A DNA stretch of 64,000 nt from Anisus vortex (Eukaryota; Mollusca; Gastropoda; Planorbidae), in assembly GCA_949126835.1 (NCBI GenBank), contig OX421495.1, forward strand, positions 1,119,001 through 1,183,000, in the 5' to 3' direction. This document shows, piece by piece, positions 1 through 13,200 of this stretch (its first letter is position 1; each line of letters opens with the position of its first letter). The translations under genes were made by a program, and so were the position numbers. The notes below the pieces were generated by a model that saw nothing but the letters and a program-made list of their open reading frames with translations, was not told where the DNA came from and did not search any database.

Positions 1-1127
1 ACCAGCAATTTTTTATGTATTTTTGTCTATTTTTACGGAGTACATATCACTATGTAATAAGAAAACAACTACACAGAACAGAAAACTTGAATCCCGCAGC
101 AAATTTCGATTATTGTAAGGAAATGCCCATAAATCATTATCATGTTTTGCCATCGCGGTATCAGGCAGTGGCATATGCCCAAGATGTCTGCCGCCTCGGG
201 ATGATGATTGATTTGCATATCTTTGAGATTAAAATGAAGGCCATCCAGATTACGGCAGCGAAAATGCCGATGAAAAGGGGCGATACTCTCGCGGCCCCGC
301 AGCCATTAATATTTCCATCAAGAAACACTAAATTCTTAGCAGTTGAGAAAAAACGCTAAATTCAAAGCCACAGGTGCCGGACATTTTTGTGTTTGTGGCG
401 CAAAGATCTTTTCTTTGGCGCTGATCTGAAATAATTATTTCAAAGATTTTTTCTTTGGCGTTGATCTGAAATTGTTATTTCAAAGATTTTTTTTGCATGG
501 TGCTGAAATGAAATGAGCAAAGCAAATAAGGTTTCTGACAATCTGATTACAATCTTTTTTCAATCCCAACAACCCAGAAAGTCGTATTTTGAATACAATG
601 TAAAAATCAACAATGCTTTAAAATATTTGACGGATAAAAAATATGTTCAGCTAATCATATGGTTTCTCTTTTTATAAACTTAATTTGGCTTTTGTGGTAA
701 AAAAAAGAATTGTTACTGCGAATCGATGAAATTAATTTATAATAAAACTTGCATTAAATAATTGAATTGGTGGATAAGCTCGATAAAAGGCATTGGAACA
801 TATTTTATATCGTTCTAATTATTAAACTTTTTATTGTTTGAACATTTTTTGTTATAATTAGATATTTATCCAATTAAATGCGACTTTGTGGTTACAAAAA
901 AATTAATATTCATGAGCAGTATAGATTCCAAGATGGCGATGCCAGACCTTGGCCATAAAGGAAACACAATACAGCCGCCTCGCGCCATTTTTTGTCTTAT
1001 TTATTGTTGTAGCTTTTTTTTTTTATTATTTGTTTTGTCGTCTGCGTCTGATTTTTCCAAGTTTGCGGATGAGGTGCAAGCAGAAAGTGTCCGAAAAGAA
1101 GCGAAGTGATTCACCGGGATAGATCAT
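1..1127. other. AT-rich intergenic sequence
   Basis: No exon, RNA gene or transposon end recognised. The one structured element is a short tandem duplication at about 400-495, where a unit of about 40 bp beginning CAAAGAT and containing TTTGGCG..GATCTGAAAT is repeated twice plus a partial copy. The open frames at 15-359 and 888-1109 lack splice context and family resemblance and are taken as chance. Confidence 0.5.
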
Positions 1128-1235
1128 AGTATGTGTGTATATGTACGTGTGTATGTGTGTATATGTACGTGTGTATGTGTATGTATGCAAGTCTGTATGT
1201 TAGTGTGTTTGTGTGTGCGCGCGTGTGTTATTTTT
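1128..1235. repeat. TG-rich microsatellite
   Basis: Imperfect (TG)n/(TATGTACGTG)n run. A CT-rich run follows at about 1398-1458, and the stretch between them shows no other signal. Confidence 0.8.
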
Positions 1236-1458
1236 CTTTGCTCTTATGTATGCAAAAAAAAATCTTCTCGTTTCGATTAGTCATCTCTAACAACGCCGCC
1301 ACTTAGCCAGATTTCTCTGCAACTTTGTGCTTACCTGTTGGCTACAATATTAGATGCGGTGCCCCAAACTGGCAAGGTGCTCCAGTAAGTGGCTTTTTCA
1401 TTCTCTCTCTCTCTCTCTTTTCTCTCCCTCTCTCTTTCCTCTCTCTCTCTCTCTTTCA

Positions 1459-2441
1459 AATTAGTCATTATTTACACGTTTCGTCTAATTCTCTTGATAT
1501 CTAGTGTAGTTGATGAGAATTTGAATAAGGTATGGACTTATTTTAATCGTCTCAATTGTTTCAATGCGTTAAAACCAAATTCATTAATTGACAACAAGTA
1601 CTGCATAGGTAGAAGGTGTGGTATTTTTCTACTCATTTTCTACTTTCTTAGATTAGTTTTTTTGTTTCAATTTGTTTATTTTTTTTTGTTTTTGTTATAA
1701 AATAATTTAAACATCAATTAATTTCTTTATATGGAACCAATTATAAATAAAGTTATATTTGCTTTAAATTCGCTTTATTTTCTCAAAACTTGATATACAA
1801 AATTAAAGAAAATAAAAGCAAAAACTTAAACTTTAAAAAAATGATTTTTATGAAAAGGCAAATACATCGAGCAAGAAAACAGATGAAAACTTTTACTTTC
1901 AGTACATGTACTTTGATTTGATGAATTTTTAAAAGAAATGACAACATAAAAGGAAAAAAAAATAATTTTTAAAAGTCGATTAATTTTTCCTGAAATGAAC
2001 AAAATGGATACAATTATTATTTTTTCTTCTAAAAATGAATGTAATAGAAACTTTTTATTTACAGCTACCTCAGTGAGAATAGGTTCAGGGAAATTATTGT
2101 TTACAATAAATCATTTTTTTTCAATTAATTTAAAAAATGGATAATGAATAATTTAAAACAACAATAACTGATTACTAGTCTAGAAATGACATAAATATTT
2201 TTGTTTAAATAGTTTTTCTTTGTGTTTTACAGTTTTAGGCAATTTAAACTAAATTTATGGGATGGAATGCTGAGAAGAATATATTTAGAAGTAGGATGTG
2301 TGCGTATTATATAAATAGGCCCATTGTGTGTCTGTGCGTGTGTTTATATTACAGAGTGAGTTTATTGTCATGTAAATCTTTTGTAATAGACGCGGGCTTT
2401 ATCGTCAGGACATTTTTATCCAGTGCCAGAGCTTTTTATTT
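1459..2441. other. AT-rich intergenic sequence, no feature seen
   Basis: Very AT-rich with many A and T homopolymers. No coding frame, tRNA-like box or terminal repeat noticed. Confidence 0.5.
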
Positions 2442-2558
2442 AATCTTATATAATACAGACGCTCCTTCTATAAAGAAGATTATTGCGTCCTACGCTTATT
2501 TTGGTCCGAGTCTAGTGTTTTAAATGATACTGGGTTTCCTGGTTTGTTCTTGCATATG
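2442..2558 (-). mobile_element. Decayed 3' end of LINE family A
   Basis: Read on the minus strand, this is the 3'-terminal piece of the LINE found at least eleven more times in the window (best copy 13825-14950). The diagnostic plus-strand strings are TACAGACGCTCCTTCTATAA, AAGATTATTGCGTCCTACGC and GTGTTTTAAATGAT. The family 3' end is marked by TTATCTTATA-like sequence. It is 5' truncated with no intact coding frame. The family name is mine, for use in this window only. Confidence 0.75.
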
Positions 2559-3523
2559 TTTCATTTTTAATTACGTCATCAAGTATTCCACGTCACCAAT
2601 AAGTTATAACAATTATCAAAATTGTTGGACCTAATAGACTTAATAAACTTGTGGAAGAGCCAGGATGGTCAATCAATCGCACTATCTGTTCGTCTGTTTG
2701 TTCGTTTGTTTATTTGTTCGTCTGTTTGTTTGTTAACTGCAACAACAACGCCCAGTTATCAGATCAATGCAAAATTATGTCAGACTGAGGTTGCGTCACA
2801 GCAAGGTTTGGTTTTTACAATTCAAATTGAGTGAAAGATTACAGCGAGAGAAAGAAGAGAAGAAAAAGAAAGCTGTACACACACACATATTTATATATAG
2901 GCCCATGGAAACGTGGTTTCGACGTGTTTCGTGGTTTTCACGTGTATTCCCCGTCAATACGACGCAGTGTACCCGCTAAGTAGTGAAAGACTGAGAGAGC
3001 AATACCAATCCGTGTTAAATTTATTTCTTTAATGTCAATTTTTGATCTAGTAGAAATATTTTTTTAAATATTTGGTTCAAAGCCATTTTTGTAATATATA
3101 GATTCTAAACTTGAACCATATTGTATAACTTTCCCAAAAAGATATATTTACAACAATCAATATGTTACATCTAACTGCTTCACAAAAATACATACAAATT
3201 ATTAGCAGACAAGTAAACATTCTCTTTCTTCTTTTGTTTTACAATTTCCATTCCGTTCTGGAACTGTAGATAATATATCAATTTAATGCAAATTTGTTTG
3301 AATTGTGACTTGCTTGAAATAGACTAAGACTTTTTATGTTAATACTTGCTGATACTATTATTCCATCCTTTCTCTTCTTATGATTTACGCACGCGCCTTC
3401 AAAAGTAATACGTTATAAAGCGGTTTGATGATGATGTTAAGTTGTTGATTTTTCTGCTTGGTACAAGCAACCCATTACCATTTACGTAGGCAAATCGAGG
3501 GAAAAACTGAATTTATATAGAAC
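2559..3523. other. Intergenic sequence
   Basis: No gene recognised. Contains a short TTTGTTCG-type run near 2690-2735 and AT-rich sequence. A fragment resembling GATGATGTTAAGTTGTTGATT near 3427-3450 may be another trace of LINE family A. Confidence 0.4.
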
Positions 3524-4020
3524 TGTATCTTATCTTATATGTTACATACACTCATTCTATAAATTATTGCGGCCTGCGCTCTTCCCTGGGCTGAGCCAAG
3601 TCTTGCAATTTGATTAGTTAAGTTACTGGTTTTCCTGGAGTGTTCAGGCAACCTATTCCATGCAGGGATGCCACTATTTGTATATAACACTATGTAAAGT
3701 CTTTTTTTAAATAGATTATTATGTTTATTTATTGGTTAGAATGTAATGTTTTATATTCTATTATAAATTTGCCATTTAATATTCTTTTCTGAATTGTTTC
3801 TAGATTTAGTGATTTAACTATAGGTGTTACTCTTGTCAGTTGTGAATATTCGCCAGTAATGAGCCTTGCAGCTCTTTTCTGAATTTGTTCTAATTTTTTA
3901 ATGTTCTCTTTTGTTGATGGGTCCCGTACACATGAGGCATATTCTAGTATAGGCCTAAATAATGTAAAATAGCATTTTAGTTTTATATTCTGAAAACATT
4001 TAAAAAAAAATGGCATTCTA
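3524..4020 (-). mobile_element. LINE family A, 3' end with C-terminal ORF2 fragment
   Basis: The minus-strand frame at 3729-4016 (95 codons) encodes the region after the RT catalytic core of a non-LTR retrotransposon. It has the pattern RPILEYASCVRDP..I..LEQIQKRAARLITG, typical of Jockey/CR1-type ORF2. The plus-strand 3524-3728 part matches the shared family 3' region (TTGATTAGTTAAGTTACTGG, TTCAGGCAACCTATTCCATG). It is 5' truncated near 4020. Clade assignment is by motif resemblance only. Confidence 0.8.
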
Positions 4021-4164
4021 TAAAATACAAATAAATATTATTTTATTAATAGTCAAAAAGTTGTCCAGTTAGTATTTTATTCACAATTTCCTCTTGTGAA
4101 GTGAAAGCCTAGAGTGAATAAAGTACATTACGTCTAAATGTTTATTTTTTATGATATATGTGTT

Positions 4165-4321
4165 TCCTAGGACATTGGTATTACATTGGTATTAAATTGG
4201 TATTACATTGGTATTACATTGGTATTACATTGGTATTACATTGGTATTACATTGGTATTACATTGGTATTACATTGGTATTACATTGGTATTACATTGGT
4301 ATTACATTGGTATTACATTGC
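4165..4321. repeat. 11-bp minisatellite
   Basis: About 13 head-to-tail copies of TGGTATTACAT, nearly perfect, with one AAATTGG variant near the start. Confidence 0.9.
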
Positions 4322-4604
4322 GTGAGTCTAGAACCTGTGGCCCCAATAATTTCTAATCGTTAGTTTAATTCTACAACATGTAAAACATTAGGGTATAGAT
4401 CAGATACATCTAAAATATCAGCATCTTAAAATGTTCCTGTTTTCAATGTTGGTAATTGTGAGAATGTTGAAATATTATAATACGCTTGAACTTTGTTGGG
4501 TATTAGATTTACGTGTGAAAACTTTGCCCCTTAAAATATTTTCTTTTTTCAATGTGTAAACTAAAAGGTATGTTTGCGAATATGTTCGTTACTTGAAAAG
4601 AAAT

Positions 4605-4908
4605 TTTGACATGCAATTGTGACATGAAGTTGTGACATGAAGTTGTGACATAAATTTGTGTACATAATTTGTGACACGAAGTTGTGACATGAAGTTGTGA
4701 CATAATTTGTGACATGAAATTGTGACATGAAGTTGTGACATAATTTGTGACATAAAGTTGTGGCATAATTTGTAACATAAAGTTGTGACATAATTTGTGA
4801 CATGAAGTTGTGACATAATTTGTGACATAATTTGTGACATAAAGTTGTGACATGAAGTTGTGACATAATTTGTGACATGAAGTTGTGACATAATTTGTGA
4901 CATGAAGT
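4605..4908. repeat. 12/13-bp mixed minisatellite
   Basis: About 24 units alternating irregularly between GACATAATTTGT (12 bp) and GACATGAAGTTGT (13 bp). The unit-length mix gives overlapping minus-strand open frames (His/Cys/Gln-rich) that are artefacts of repetition. Confidence 0.9.
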
Positions 4909-5614
4909 TAACGCCAAGAGTTATATTTCGTAAATGCCGAGGCCAATGTAAAAATATTTACAAACTTAAAATTTTAACCATTATCAAATTTACGAATTTA
5001 CATTTTTACACATTTACAATTTTATCTACATAATTCGTTAACATTTCTCCCAACGTCCTGAAAATTTTACATGTTAATACATAATCTCACATCTTAATAT
5101 TTTTACACACATTATCTGTTGTTGTTGTGGTTTTACACATATAAACTTTCTATATGAATGAAATTTGTGTACACTTTGTTTACCTTTTACTTATATTTAC
5201 TCAATCACATTTTGACATTTCAAGAATTGTACCTTTCAGTACTTTACACTTTATCATTTTTAAAATCATATTTGCCAAAAATAATCATCTTAGTTACAAC
5301 ATAATATCTTTTTGGTTACAATAAAGCGTCATTTTCATAACAACAAAATAACTTCCTAATTAAAACATAACATCATCTTTATAACAGCATAACTCCATAG
5401 AAACAATTCAAGCCTTCACCAGATTATATTTTACTCACATTTTGTTTTAGGCAAAAATATTCTTGAGAAAAAATTTCTTTTTATAAATTCATCAACATTT
5501 TAAATTATACATTTTTTATACATTGCATTGCACCCTTTATTTTAAACATATTATTTTTTAATACATTATTTACAATCATTAATATCAAAACAATGGCATA
5601 TTATATATATTGTA
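4909..5614. other. AT-rich intergenic sequence
   Basis: No exon or transposon end noticed. Loosely repetitive ACATTT/TTTACA motifs are frequent. Confidence 0.4.
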
Positions 5615-6120
5615 TTCATCAACATCAAAACATCTGCATATTTATACATATTTTTTATAAACATAAAAACATTTGCATATTTTATACATATTTTATCATC
5701 AATATCAAAACATCTGCATATCTATACATATTTTATCATCAACATCAAACCATCGGCATAGTTATACATTTTGTATTTATCAAATCAAAACATCTGCATA
5801 TCTATACATATTTTATCATCAACATCAAACCATCGGCATAGTTATACATATTGTATTAATCAAATCAAAACATCTGCATATCTAAACATATTTTATCATC
5901 AACATCAAACCATCTGCATATTTATACATATTGTATTAATCAAATCAAAACATCTGCATATCTAAACATATTTTATCATCAACATCAAACCATCAGCATA
6001 TTTATACGTATTGTATTAATCAAATCAAAACATCTCCATATCTATACATATTTTATCATCAACATCAAACCATCAGCATATTTATACATATTGTATTAAT
6101 CAAATCAAAACATCTCCATA
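5615..6120. repeat. 80-bp satellite
   Basis: About six units of 80 bp. CATCTGCATA recurs at 5791, 5871 and 5951, and CATCTCCATA at 6031. Each unit is itself two related halves of about 40 bp (CATCTGCATATCTATACATA and CCATCGGCATAGTTATACAT types), so it probably grew by doubling a shorter unit. The open frames across it are artefacts. Confidence 0.85.
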
Positions 6121-6384
6121 TAATGTATACATATTTTAACATCCAGGCTATTCAAAAATTAACATTTAGATTTCTAATTATTCTTAAGATTTCTCTCATA
6201 ATTTCAACATTTTGTCACGTGACCAATTTACACAGACACGACAACAATCAACAGATTTTTGGGGATTTTACATATAGAAATGTCGATACAATGATTGAAA
6301 CAGATGGACATTAAAATCAATCAATAATCAATCAATAGATTCGTTTTAACCTTATTTCTATATAAAACTGTTTCATATTTATAA

Positions 6385-6456
6385 GGGTAACATTTTATTG
6401 GTCTTTTGACGACATTTTATTGGTCTTTTGACGACATTTTATTGGTCTTTTGACGA
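6385..6456. repeat. 22-bp tandem triplication
   Basis: Three copies of ACATTTTATTGGTCTTTTGACG in a row. Confidence 0.9.
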
Positions 6457-8554
6457 CAACACTCTTCGATGTTCAGAACTGTCATCATTGAATAATTTAT
6501 TGTTACTCATTCATATGAATATGTTAATATGACAAGACTGTTTTCATAGAAGACTTTGTATTTAGAATTTAGATCTATTTCCTTTACATATTTCTAGGCC
6601 GCGAATTTTAAAATTAAATTTCTGTTTTCAAAATTTGCGAAGATGTGACGCCATTTTCAACTTCTTGTTTGTTTCCTTGTAGCCTTGAGATATTATAATG
6701 TCGTTTCCATGGGGACAGTTTTATTTAAGAGAGGAACTTCGGGACATATTGTGACGTCATGTCTCCAAAAAATTTCTGCAGCAGCAGTAGCCTATACCTT
6801 CCGCCAAGTTCAAGGACTACTCGAGTTTTTTTGTAAAAAAAAATATATTAAAAAGAGATACCAAATATTGGGCAAAACAATTAGACCTAGGATATGTGTC
6901 AATTTGGTTTACTTCTAACATATCTAAAAATAATAATTGTTAAGACTGTTTGTAACTGATATAATTGTAATTGTAACAAGTTTACTAAAATAAAATATTT
7001 TTGGACTTAAAATTTTAAAACTCAAAATAGTAAGCGTTAATAACACTGCGCCAAAATTTCTAAACGGCCGAGCCCAAAATTTGGATAAAAAACAACACAT
7101 CAACAAATTTCGTTTTCTAAACTACCTTTGAAAATATAAAATAAAAATAATTGTATTGATTGATTTGGGGAATTGCAAGACTTTACTGCATAAGTAATCT
7201 TACAGCCATAGAGTTACTCAGAAAACAAACAAAGAATTGTCCAATAGACTTTAACCAAAACCAAATTCTTTCGTCTGCGCATGTCCTTGTTCCGTCAGCT
7301 ACCATGCACCTGAAATAGAGACTGCAACGCCATCTAAAAAAACAACCACCAACGAATTTTACAACAACAAAACTTCAAGAATTAACGCATATATACATAT
7401 ATAAACAAGACAACATGACTGGATCATAAAGTGTTTACGTCAATTCTTTCCGGACACGACATGCAGTTGAATGTGTCAATATTGTGATCTCAGTGGTAAG
7501 TGGGAAACTGTTGCGCTTTATCATGGAGTGAGCGATCGGACGAATAGAAACGACGGGCGGCTGTACCCGCTTTCTGCTGCCTGGTATAACAACAAAAAAA
7601 AAAAAAGAAATTTAAAAACGATCAATGTGTTTTTATTATTGGTTTGTTGAACATATTATGTCATTGACCGACATGGTTAAACAAAAACAAGAAGAATTAA
7701 TTAAGACTTGTATTCTTTTTTATGTTGTTCGAATTTTGCTCAGATTCGTTGCTGGCATCGGCTTAGAATTGAACGTGTAAAACTCTACGAAAATGTCCCA
7801 TTGTGACTCTATACTTACAGTTAAACTCGTATTCCATTATTAAATGTCTTATATACATTAGATACTCAATGAAGTTTTTTGTTCAAACATAATCTGAACT
7901 TCTGAAATGTAAATACAAGATAACCAGAAATTATTATTTGAGATATTATTTGCAATATTTCCGCTAACGGCATCAAATGGTTTATAGAACCTTACCTTCG
8001 ACATATTGTTTTTTGCTTTTTCGATGCAATGTTGTGTAAGATTTAACATTCGCTTCTCGTGTCTGGGTTTGTGTGTGTGTGTGTTAATGTGTGATAATTA
8101 CTATTTTAAACATCGTTTTTAATTTTTCATTGTCTGCATGCACTTTTGTTTTGTGTTTCAAATGATACGGAAATTAATTCATCTACATCTACTACTACGA
8201 GCAAGATGTTGAAACAAATATTTGCATGTATTTTATTTCTTTAAAAAAACCGAGACTACTGCCGAGGACTGAAAATGGTATAATTTGTAGATCCTTATAA
8301 ACTGAATATATTTTACATTGACAACATTAGAATATTTAATTTACTAAATATTTCTTGAGAGCCGACCTTGGGAATAAAAATAACATTCACTTATTGGAAT
8401 AATGAAAATATTCTTTACCCAAACAACGAATATTGTACATAATCAGTTAGGTATTTCCATATGCAATGAATAATGTCGACACGGGGGAGGTGGGTTGGGG
8501 TGGGGTGGAGAATGATTGCATGAAATACCTGATTGTCAGGAAATTTTTATTCGT
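6457..8554. other. Intergenic sequence, nothing identified
   Basis: AT-rich DNA without a recognisable exon, RNA gene or transposon. A short (GT)n lies near 8066-8085. Confidence 0.4.
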
Positions 8555-8645
8555 CATGTTACAGACGCCCCTTCTGTACATAAGATTATTGCGTCCTACG
8601 CTTAACTGTCGTTTGAGTCCCAGTATTTTGTTTAGTTTTTTTTAA
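8555..8645 (-). mobile_element. LINE family A 3' end, short relic
   Basis: Plus-strand ACAGACGCCCCTTCTGTACA then AAGATTATTGCGTCCTACGC matches the family 3' region. Truncated after about 90 bp. Confidence 0.7.
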
Positions 8646-9303
8646 TTTAATATAATGTTAACTGGAGTTTTCCATCTCAACATCATGTAAAAAAAAACTT
8701 AGATAAAAACTGTTAGAATTAACTTAAGCGTACAATTAACTTAAGCGTACAACTAAATAGACTGCTAAAATGACCATCTTGTGCAGTTTCAGATAATAAC
8801 ATTTGTATATTTTATTATAGTAGAAAATAAAAAAGTTATTTAATTGTCTAAGTGATGGGTCAGCAACCTACCTCACATTATTAAAACCTTTCATTTTTTT
8901 ATTTTCATGTGCATTAAAAGTCTTAAAATTAAGATAGATCTAATAGATTTACGATGCAGTTGATGAAAATTAAAAATTTTGAAATAAATAAAATTTGTTT
9001 TATTAAAATTAGATTTTGTAAACATTTTAAAGCCAGATTTTTTAAAACTTTTAATTGATGTTCATCAACATTTTTTGTAAAAGTTTTCTTTCAGTTTCAT
9101 TTATATTCATTATATTTTTTATAGTTAAACAGTTGTTGTCTGTTAATTGAAAACAATGTATTAAGCTTATTTAAAATATAAAAACAAATAAAGAGATTTG
9201 TATTGGTTAAATATTTATTAGTTAATTATTAATTAGTTAAGTGCAGGATGTTAAAACTGAAAAATTGCCTTCCGAAATTCAATTTTATCATTATATTCTA
9301 TAA
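8646..9303. other. AT-rich intergenic sequence
   Basis: Nothing recognised apart from the short direct duplication AATTAACTTAAGCGTACAA near 8719-8752. Confidence 0.4.
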
Positions 9304-9633
9304 CAGATATTCTTTAACTGATATTCTTTAACTGATATTCTTTAACTGATATTCTTTAACTGATATTCTTTAACTGATATTCTTTAACTGATATTCTTTA
9401 ACTGATATTCTTTAACTGATATTCTTTAACTGATATTCTTTAACTGATATTCTTTAACTGATATTCTTTAACTGATATTCTTTAACTGATATTCTTTAAC
9501 TGATATTCTTTAACTGATATTCTTTAACTGATATTCTTTAACTGATATTCTTTAACTGATATTCTTTAACTGATATTCTTTAACTGATATTCTTTAACTG
9601 ATATTCTTTAACTGATATTCTTTAACTGATATT
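9304..9633. repeat. 14-bp minisatellite, about 23 copies
   Basis: Nearly perfect head-to-tail copies of TGATATTCTTTAAC. The uniformity of the array suggests recent expansion or ongoing homogenisation. Confidence 0.95.
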
Positions 9634-9784
9634 TGTTTGAAATGTTCTAGACTCTAGTCACTTATCTCTATATTTAAAGTAGACTGTGTGTGTGGATTCC
9701 GATCCCCAATTGGTTAATTTAAAGACACGTAACCTTATTGTCTCATATTTTACCGTTGCAATCTTGCTTTCTGCAAGTGTTTTC

Positions 9785-9850
9785 CCTATCTCAGTAGTAA
9801 GCGTATCCGACTACCATGCGGACGACCTGGGTTCGATTCCTAACTGATAA
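9785..9850 (+). mobile_element. tRNA-like sequence, SINE head or tRNA relic
   Basis: Contains CTCAGTAGTAAGCG, resembling an A box, and GGGTTCGATTCC, a good pol III B box, about 30 bp apart, followed by a T-rich run. I could not close an acceptor stem, so it is called a tRNA-like relic and not a functional tRNA gene. It differs from the main SINE family of this window. Confidence 0.4.
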
Positions 9851-10277
9851 CTTTTTTATTTATTTTTCTACTTGTGTACATTTCCATTAATTCCATTAAT
9901 AGTACTTTTTTTTTTAAAGACTGTAAATAATTTCAGGACTTAAAGTTTTCCTAAAATGTTTTAAGTAATTAAAATATAATAATCATATTTGAGATGCATG
10001 CGGGAGACGGTTGTTCGATTATCAGCTAGGGATAGTCCAAATCTTTCGTTAAATAAAAAGGAATGCCTATTTTTAACCTGATTACAATATTTATTTTAAA
10101 TTCCTTTCCTAAATGTTTGTTGTTTAGTAAATAATTCATAATTATATTTTTTAAATTATTGTAGCTTTCTGTACATTGTAGTTTATACATTTTTTTTCAG
10201 TAGTCTAGACATATAGGCCTATGTATTTTTCCCTGACCGGGCAACGCCGAGGAATTTGGCTTGCATATATATTATCT
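9851..10277. other. AT-rich intergenic sequence
   Basis: No feature identified. GGTTGTTCGATTATCAGC near 10010 is weakly B-box-like but has no partner. Confidence 0.35.
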
Positions 10278-13200
10278 GCAACAATGCTGCTCAGATATAC
10301 ATAAGCACAGAACACTTTTCTTATCCTTTATGCGAGAACAAATGCATACACGTAGGCCTACTCTTTTTACAGAAACACTTTTCTTATCCTTTATGCGAGA
10401 ACAAATGCATACACGTAGGCGTACTCTTTTTACAGAAACACTTTTCTTATCCTTTATGCGAGAACAAATGCATACACGTAGGCGTACTCTTTTTACAGAA
10501 ACACTTTTCTTATCCTTTATGCGAGAACAAATGCATACACGTAGGCGTACTCTTTTTACAGAAACACTTTTCTTATCCTTTATGCGAGAACAAATGCATA
10601 CACGTAGGCGTACTCTTTTTACAGAAACACTTTTCTTATCCTTTATGCGAGAAGAAATGCATACACGTAGGCGTACTCTTTTTACAGAAACACTTTTCTT
10701 ATCCTTTATGCGAGAACAAATGCATACACGTAGGCGTACTCTTTTTACAGAAACACTTTTCTTATCCTTTATGCGAGAACAAATGCATACACGTAGGCGT
10801 ACTCTTTTTACAGAAACACTTTTCTTATCCTTTATGCGAGAACAAATGCATACACGTAGGCCTACTCTTTTTACAGAAACACTTTTCTTATCCTTTATGC
10901 GAGAACAAATGCATACACGTAGGCGTACTCTTTTTACAGAAACACTTTTCTTATCCTTTATGCGAGAACAAATGCATACACGTAGGCGTACTCTTTTTAC
11001 AGAAACACTTTTCTTATCCTTTATGCGAGAAGAAATGCATACACGTAGGCGTACTCTTTTTACAGAAACACTTTTCTTATCCTTTATGCGAGAACAAATG
11101 CATACACGTAGGCGTACTCTTTTTACAGAAACACTTTTCTTATCCTTTATGCGAGAACAAATGCATACACGTAGGCATACTCTTTTTACAGAAACACTTT
11201 TCTTATCCTTTATGCGAGAACAAATGCATACACGTAGGCCTACTCTTTTTACAGAAACACTTTTCTTATCCTTTATGCGAGAACAAATGCATACACGTAG
11301 GCGTACTCTTTTTACAGAAACACTTTTCTTATCCTTTATGCGAGAACAAATGCATACACGTAGGCGTACTCTTTTTACAGAAACACTTTTCTTATCCTTT
11401 ATGCGAGAAGAAATGCATACACGTAGGCCTACTCTTTTTACAGAAACACTTTTCTTATCCTTTATGCGAGAAGAAATGCATACACGTAGGCGTACTCTTT
11501 TTACAGAAACACTTTTCTTATCCTTTATGCGAGAACAAATGCATACACGTAGGCGTACTCTTTTTACAGAAACACTTTTCTTATCCTTTATGCGAGAACA
11601 AATGCATACACGTAGGCGTACTCTTTTTACAGAAACACTTTTCTTATCCTTTATGCGAGAACAAATGCATACACGTAGGCCTACTCTTTTTACAGAAACA
11701 CTTTTCTTATCCTTTATGCGAGAACAAATGCATACACGTAGGCGTACTCTTTTTACAGAAACACTTTTCTTATCCTTTATGCGAGAACAAATGCATACAC
11801 GTAGGCCTACTCTTTTTACAGAAACACTTTTCTTATCCTTTTGCGAGAACAAATGCATACACGTAGGCCTACTCTTTTTACAGAAACACTTTTCTTATCC
11901 TTTATGCGAGAACAAATGCATCCACGTAGGCGTACTCTTTTTACAGAAACACTTTTCTTATCCTTTATGCGAGAACAAATGCATACACGTAGGCCTACTC
12001 TTTTTACAGAAACACTTTTCTTATCCTTTATGCGAGAACAAATGCATACACGTAGGCCTACTCTTTTTACAGAAACACTTTTCTTATCCTTTATGCGAGA
12101 ACAAATGCATACACGTAGGCGTACTCTTTTTACAGAAACACTTTTCTTATCCTTTATGCGAGAACAAATGCATACACGTAGGCGTACTCTTTTTACAGAA
12201 ACACTTTTCTTATCCTTTATGCGAGAACAAATGCATACACGTAGGCGTACTCTTTTTACAGAAACACTTTTCTTATCCTTTATGCGAGAACAAATGCATA
12301 CACGTAGGCGTACTCTTTTTACAGAAACACTTTTCTTATCCTTTATGCGAGAAGAAATGCATACACGTAGGCCTACTCTTTTTACAGAAACACTTTTCTT
12401 ATCCTTTATGCGAGAAGAAATGCATACACGTAGGCCTACTCTTTTTACAGAAACACTTTTCTTATCCTTTATGCGAGAACAAATGCATACACGTAGGCGT
12501 ACTCTTTTTACAGAAACACTTTTCTTATCCTTTATGCGAGAACAAATGCATACACGTAGGCCTACTCTTTTTACAGAAACACTTTTCTTATCCTTTATGC
12601 GAGAAGAAATGCATACACGTAGGCCTACTCTTTTTACAGAAACACTTTTCTTATCCTTTATGCGAGAACAAATGCATACACGTAGGCCTACTCTTTTTAC
12701 AGAAACACTTTTCTTATCCTTTATGCGAGAACAAATGCATACACGTAGGCCTACTCTTTTTACAGAAACACTTTTCTTATCCTTTATGCGAGAACAAATG
12801 CATACACGTAGGCCTACTCTTTTTACAGAAACACTTTTCTTATCCTTTATGCGAGAACAAATGCATACACGTAGGCCTACTCTTTTTACAGAAACACTTT
12901 TCTTATCCTTTATGCGAGAACAAATGCATACACGTAGGCGTACTCTTTTTACAGAAACACTTTTCTTATCCTTTATGCGAGAAGAAATGCATACACGTAG
13001 GCCTACTCTTTTTACAGAAACACTTTTCTTATCCTTTATGCGAGAAGAAATGCATACACGTAGGCCTACTCTTTTTACAGAAACACTTTTCTTATCCTTT
13101 ATGCGAGAACAAATGCATACACGTAGGCCTACTCTTTTTACAGAAACACTTTTCTTATCCTTTATGCGAGAACAAATGCATACACGTAGGCCTACTCTTT

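Noticed and set aside
4509..4917. Three overlapping Cys/His-rich frames that look like metal-binding proteins
   Set aside because: Artefact of the 12/13-bp minisatellite.
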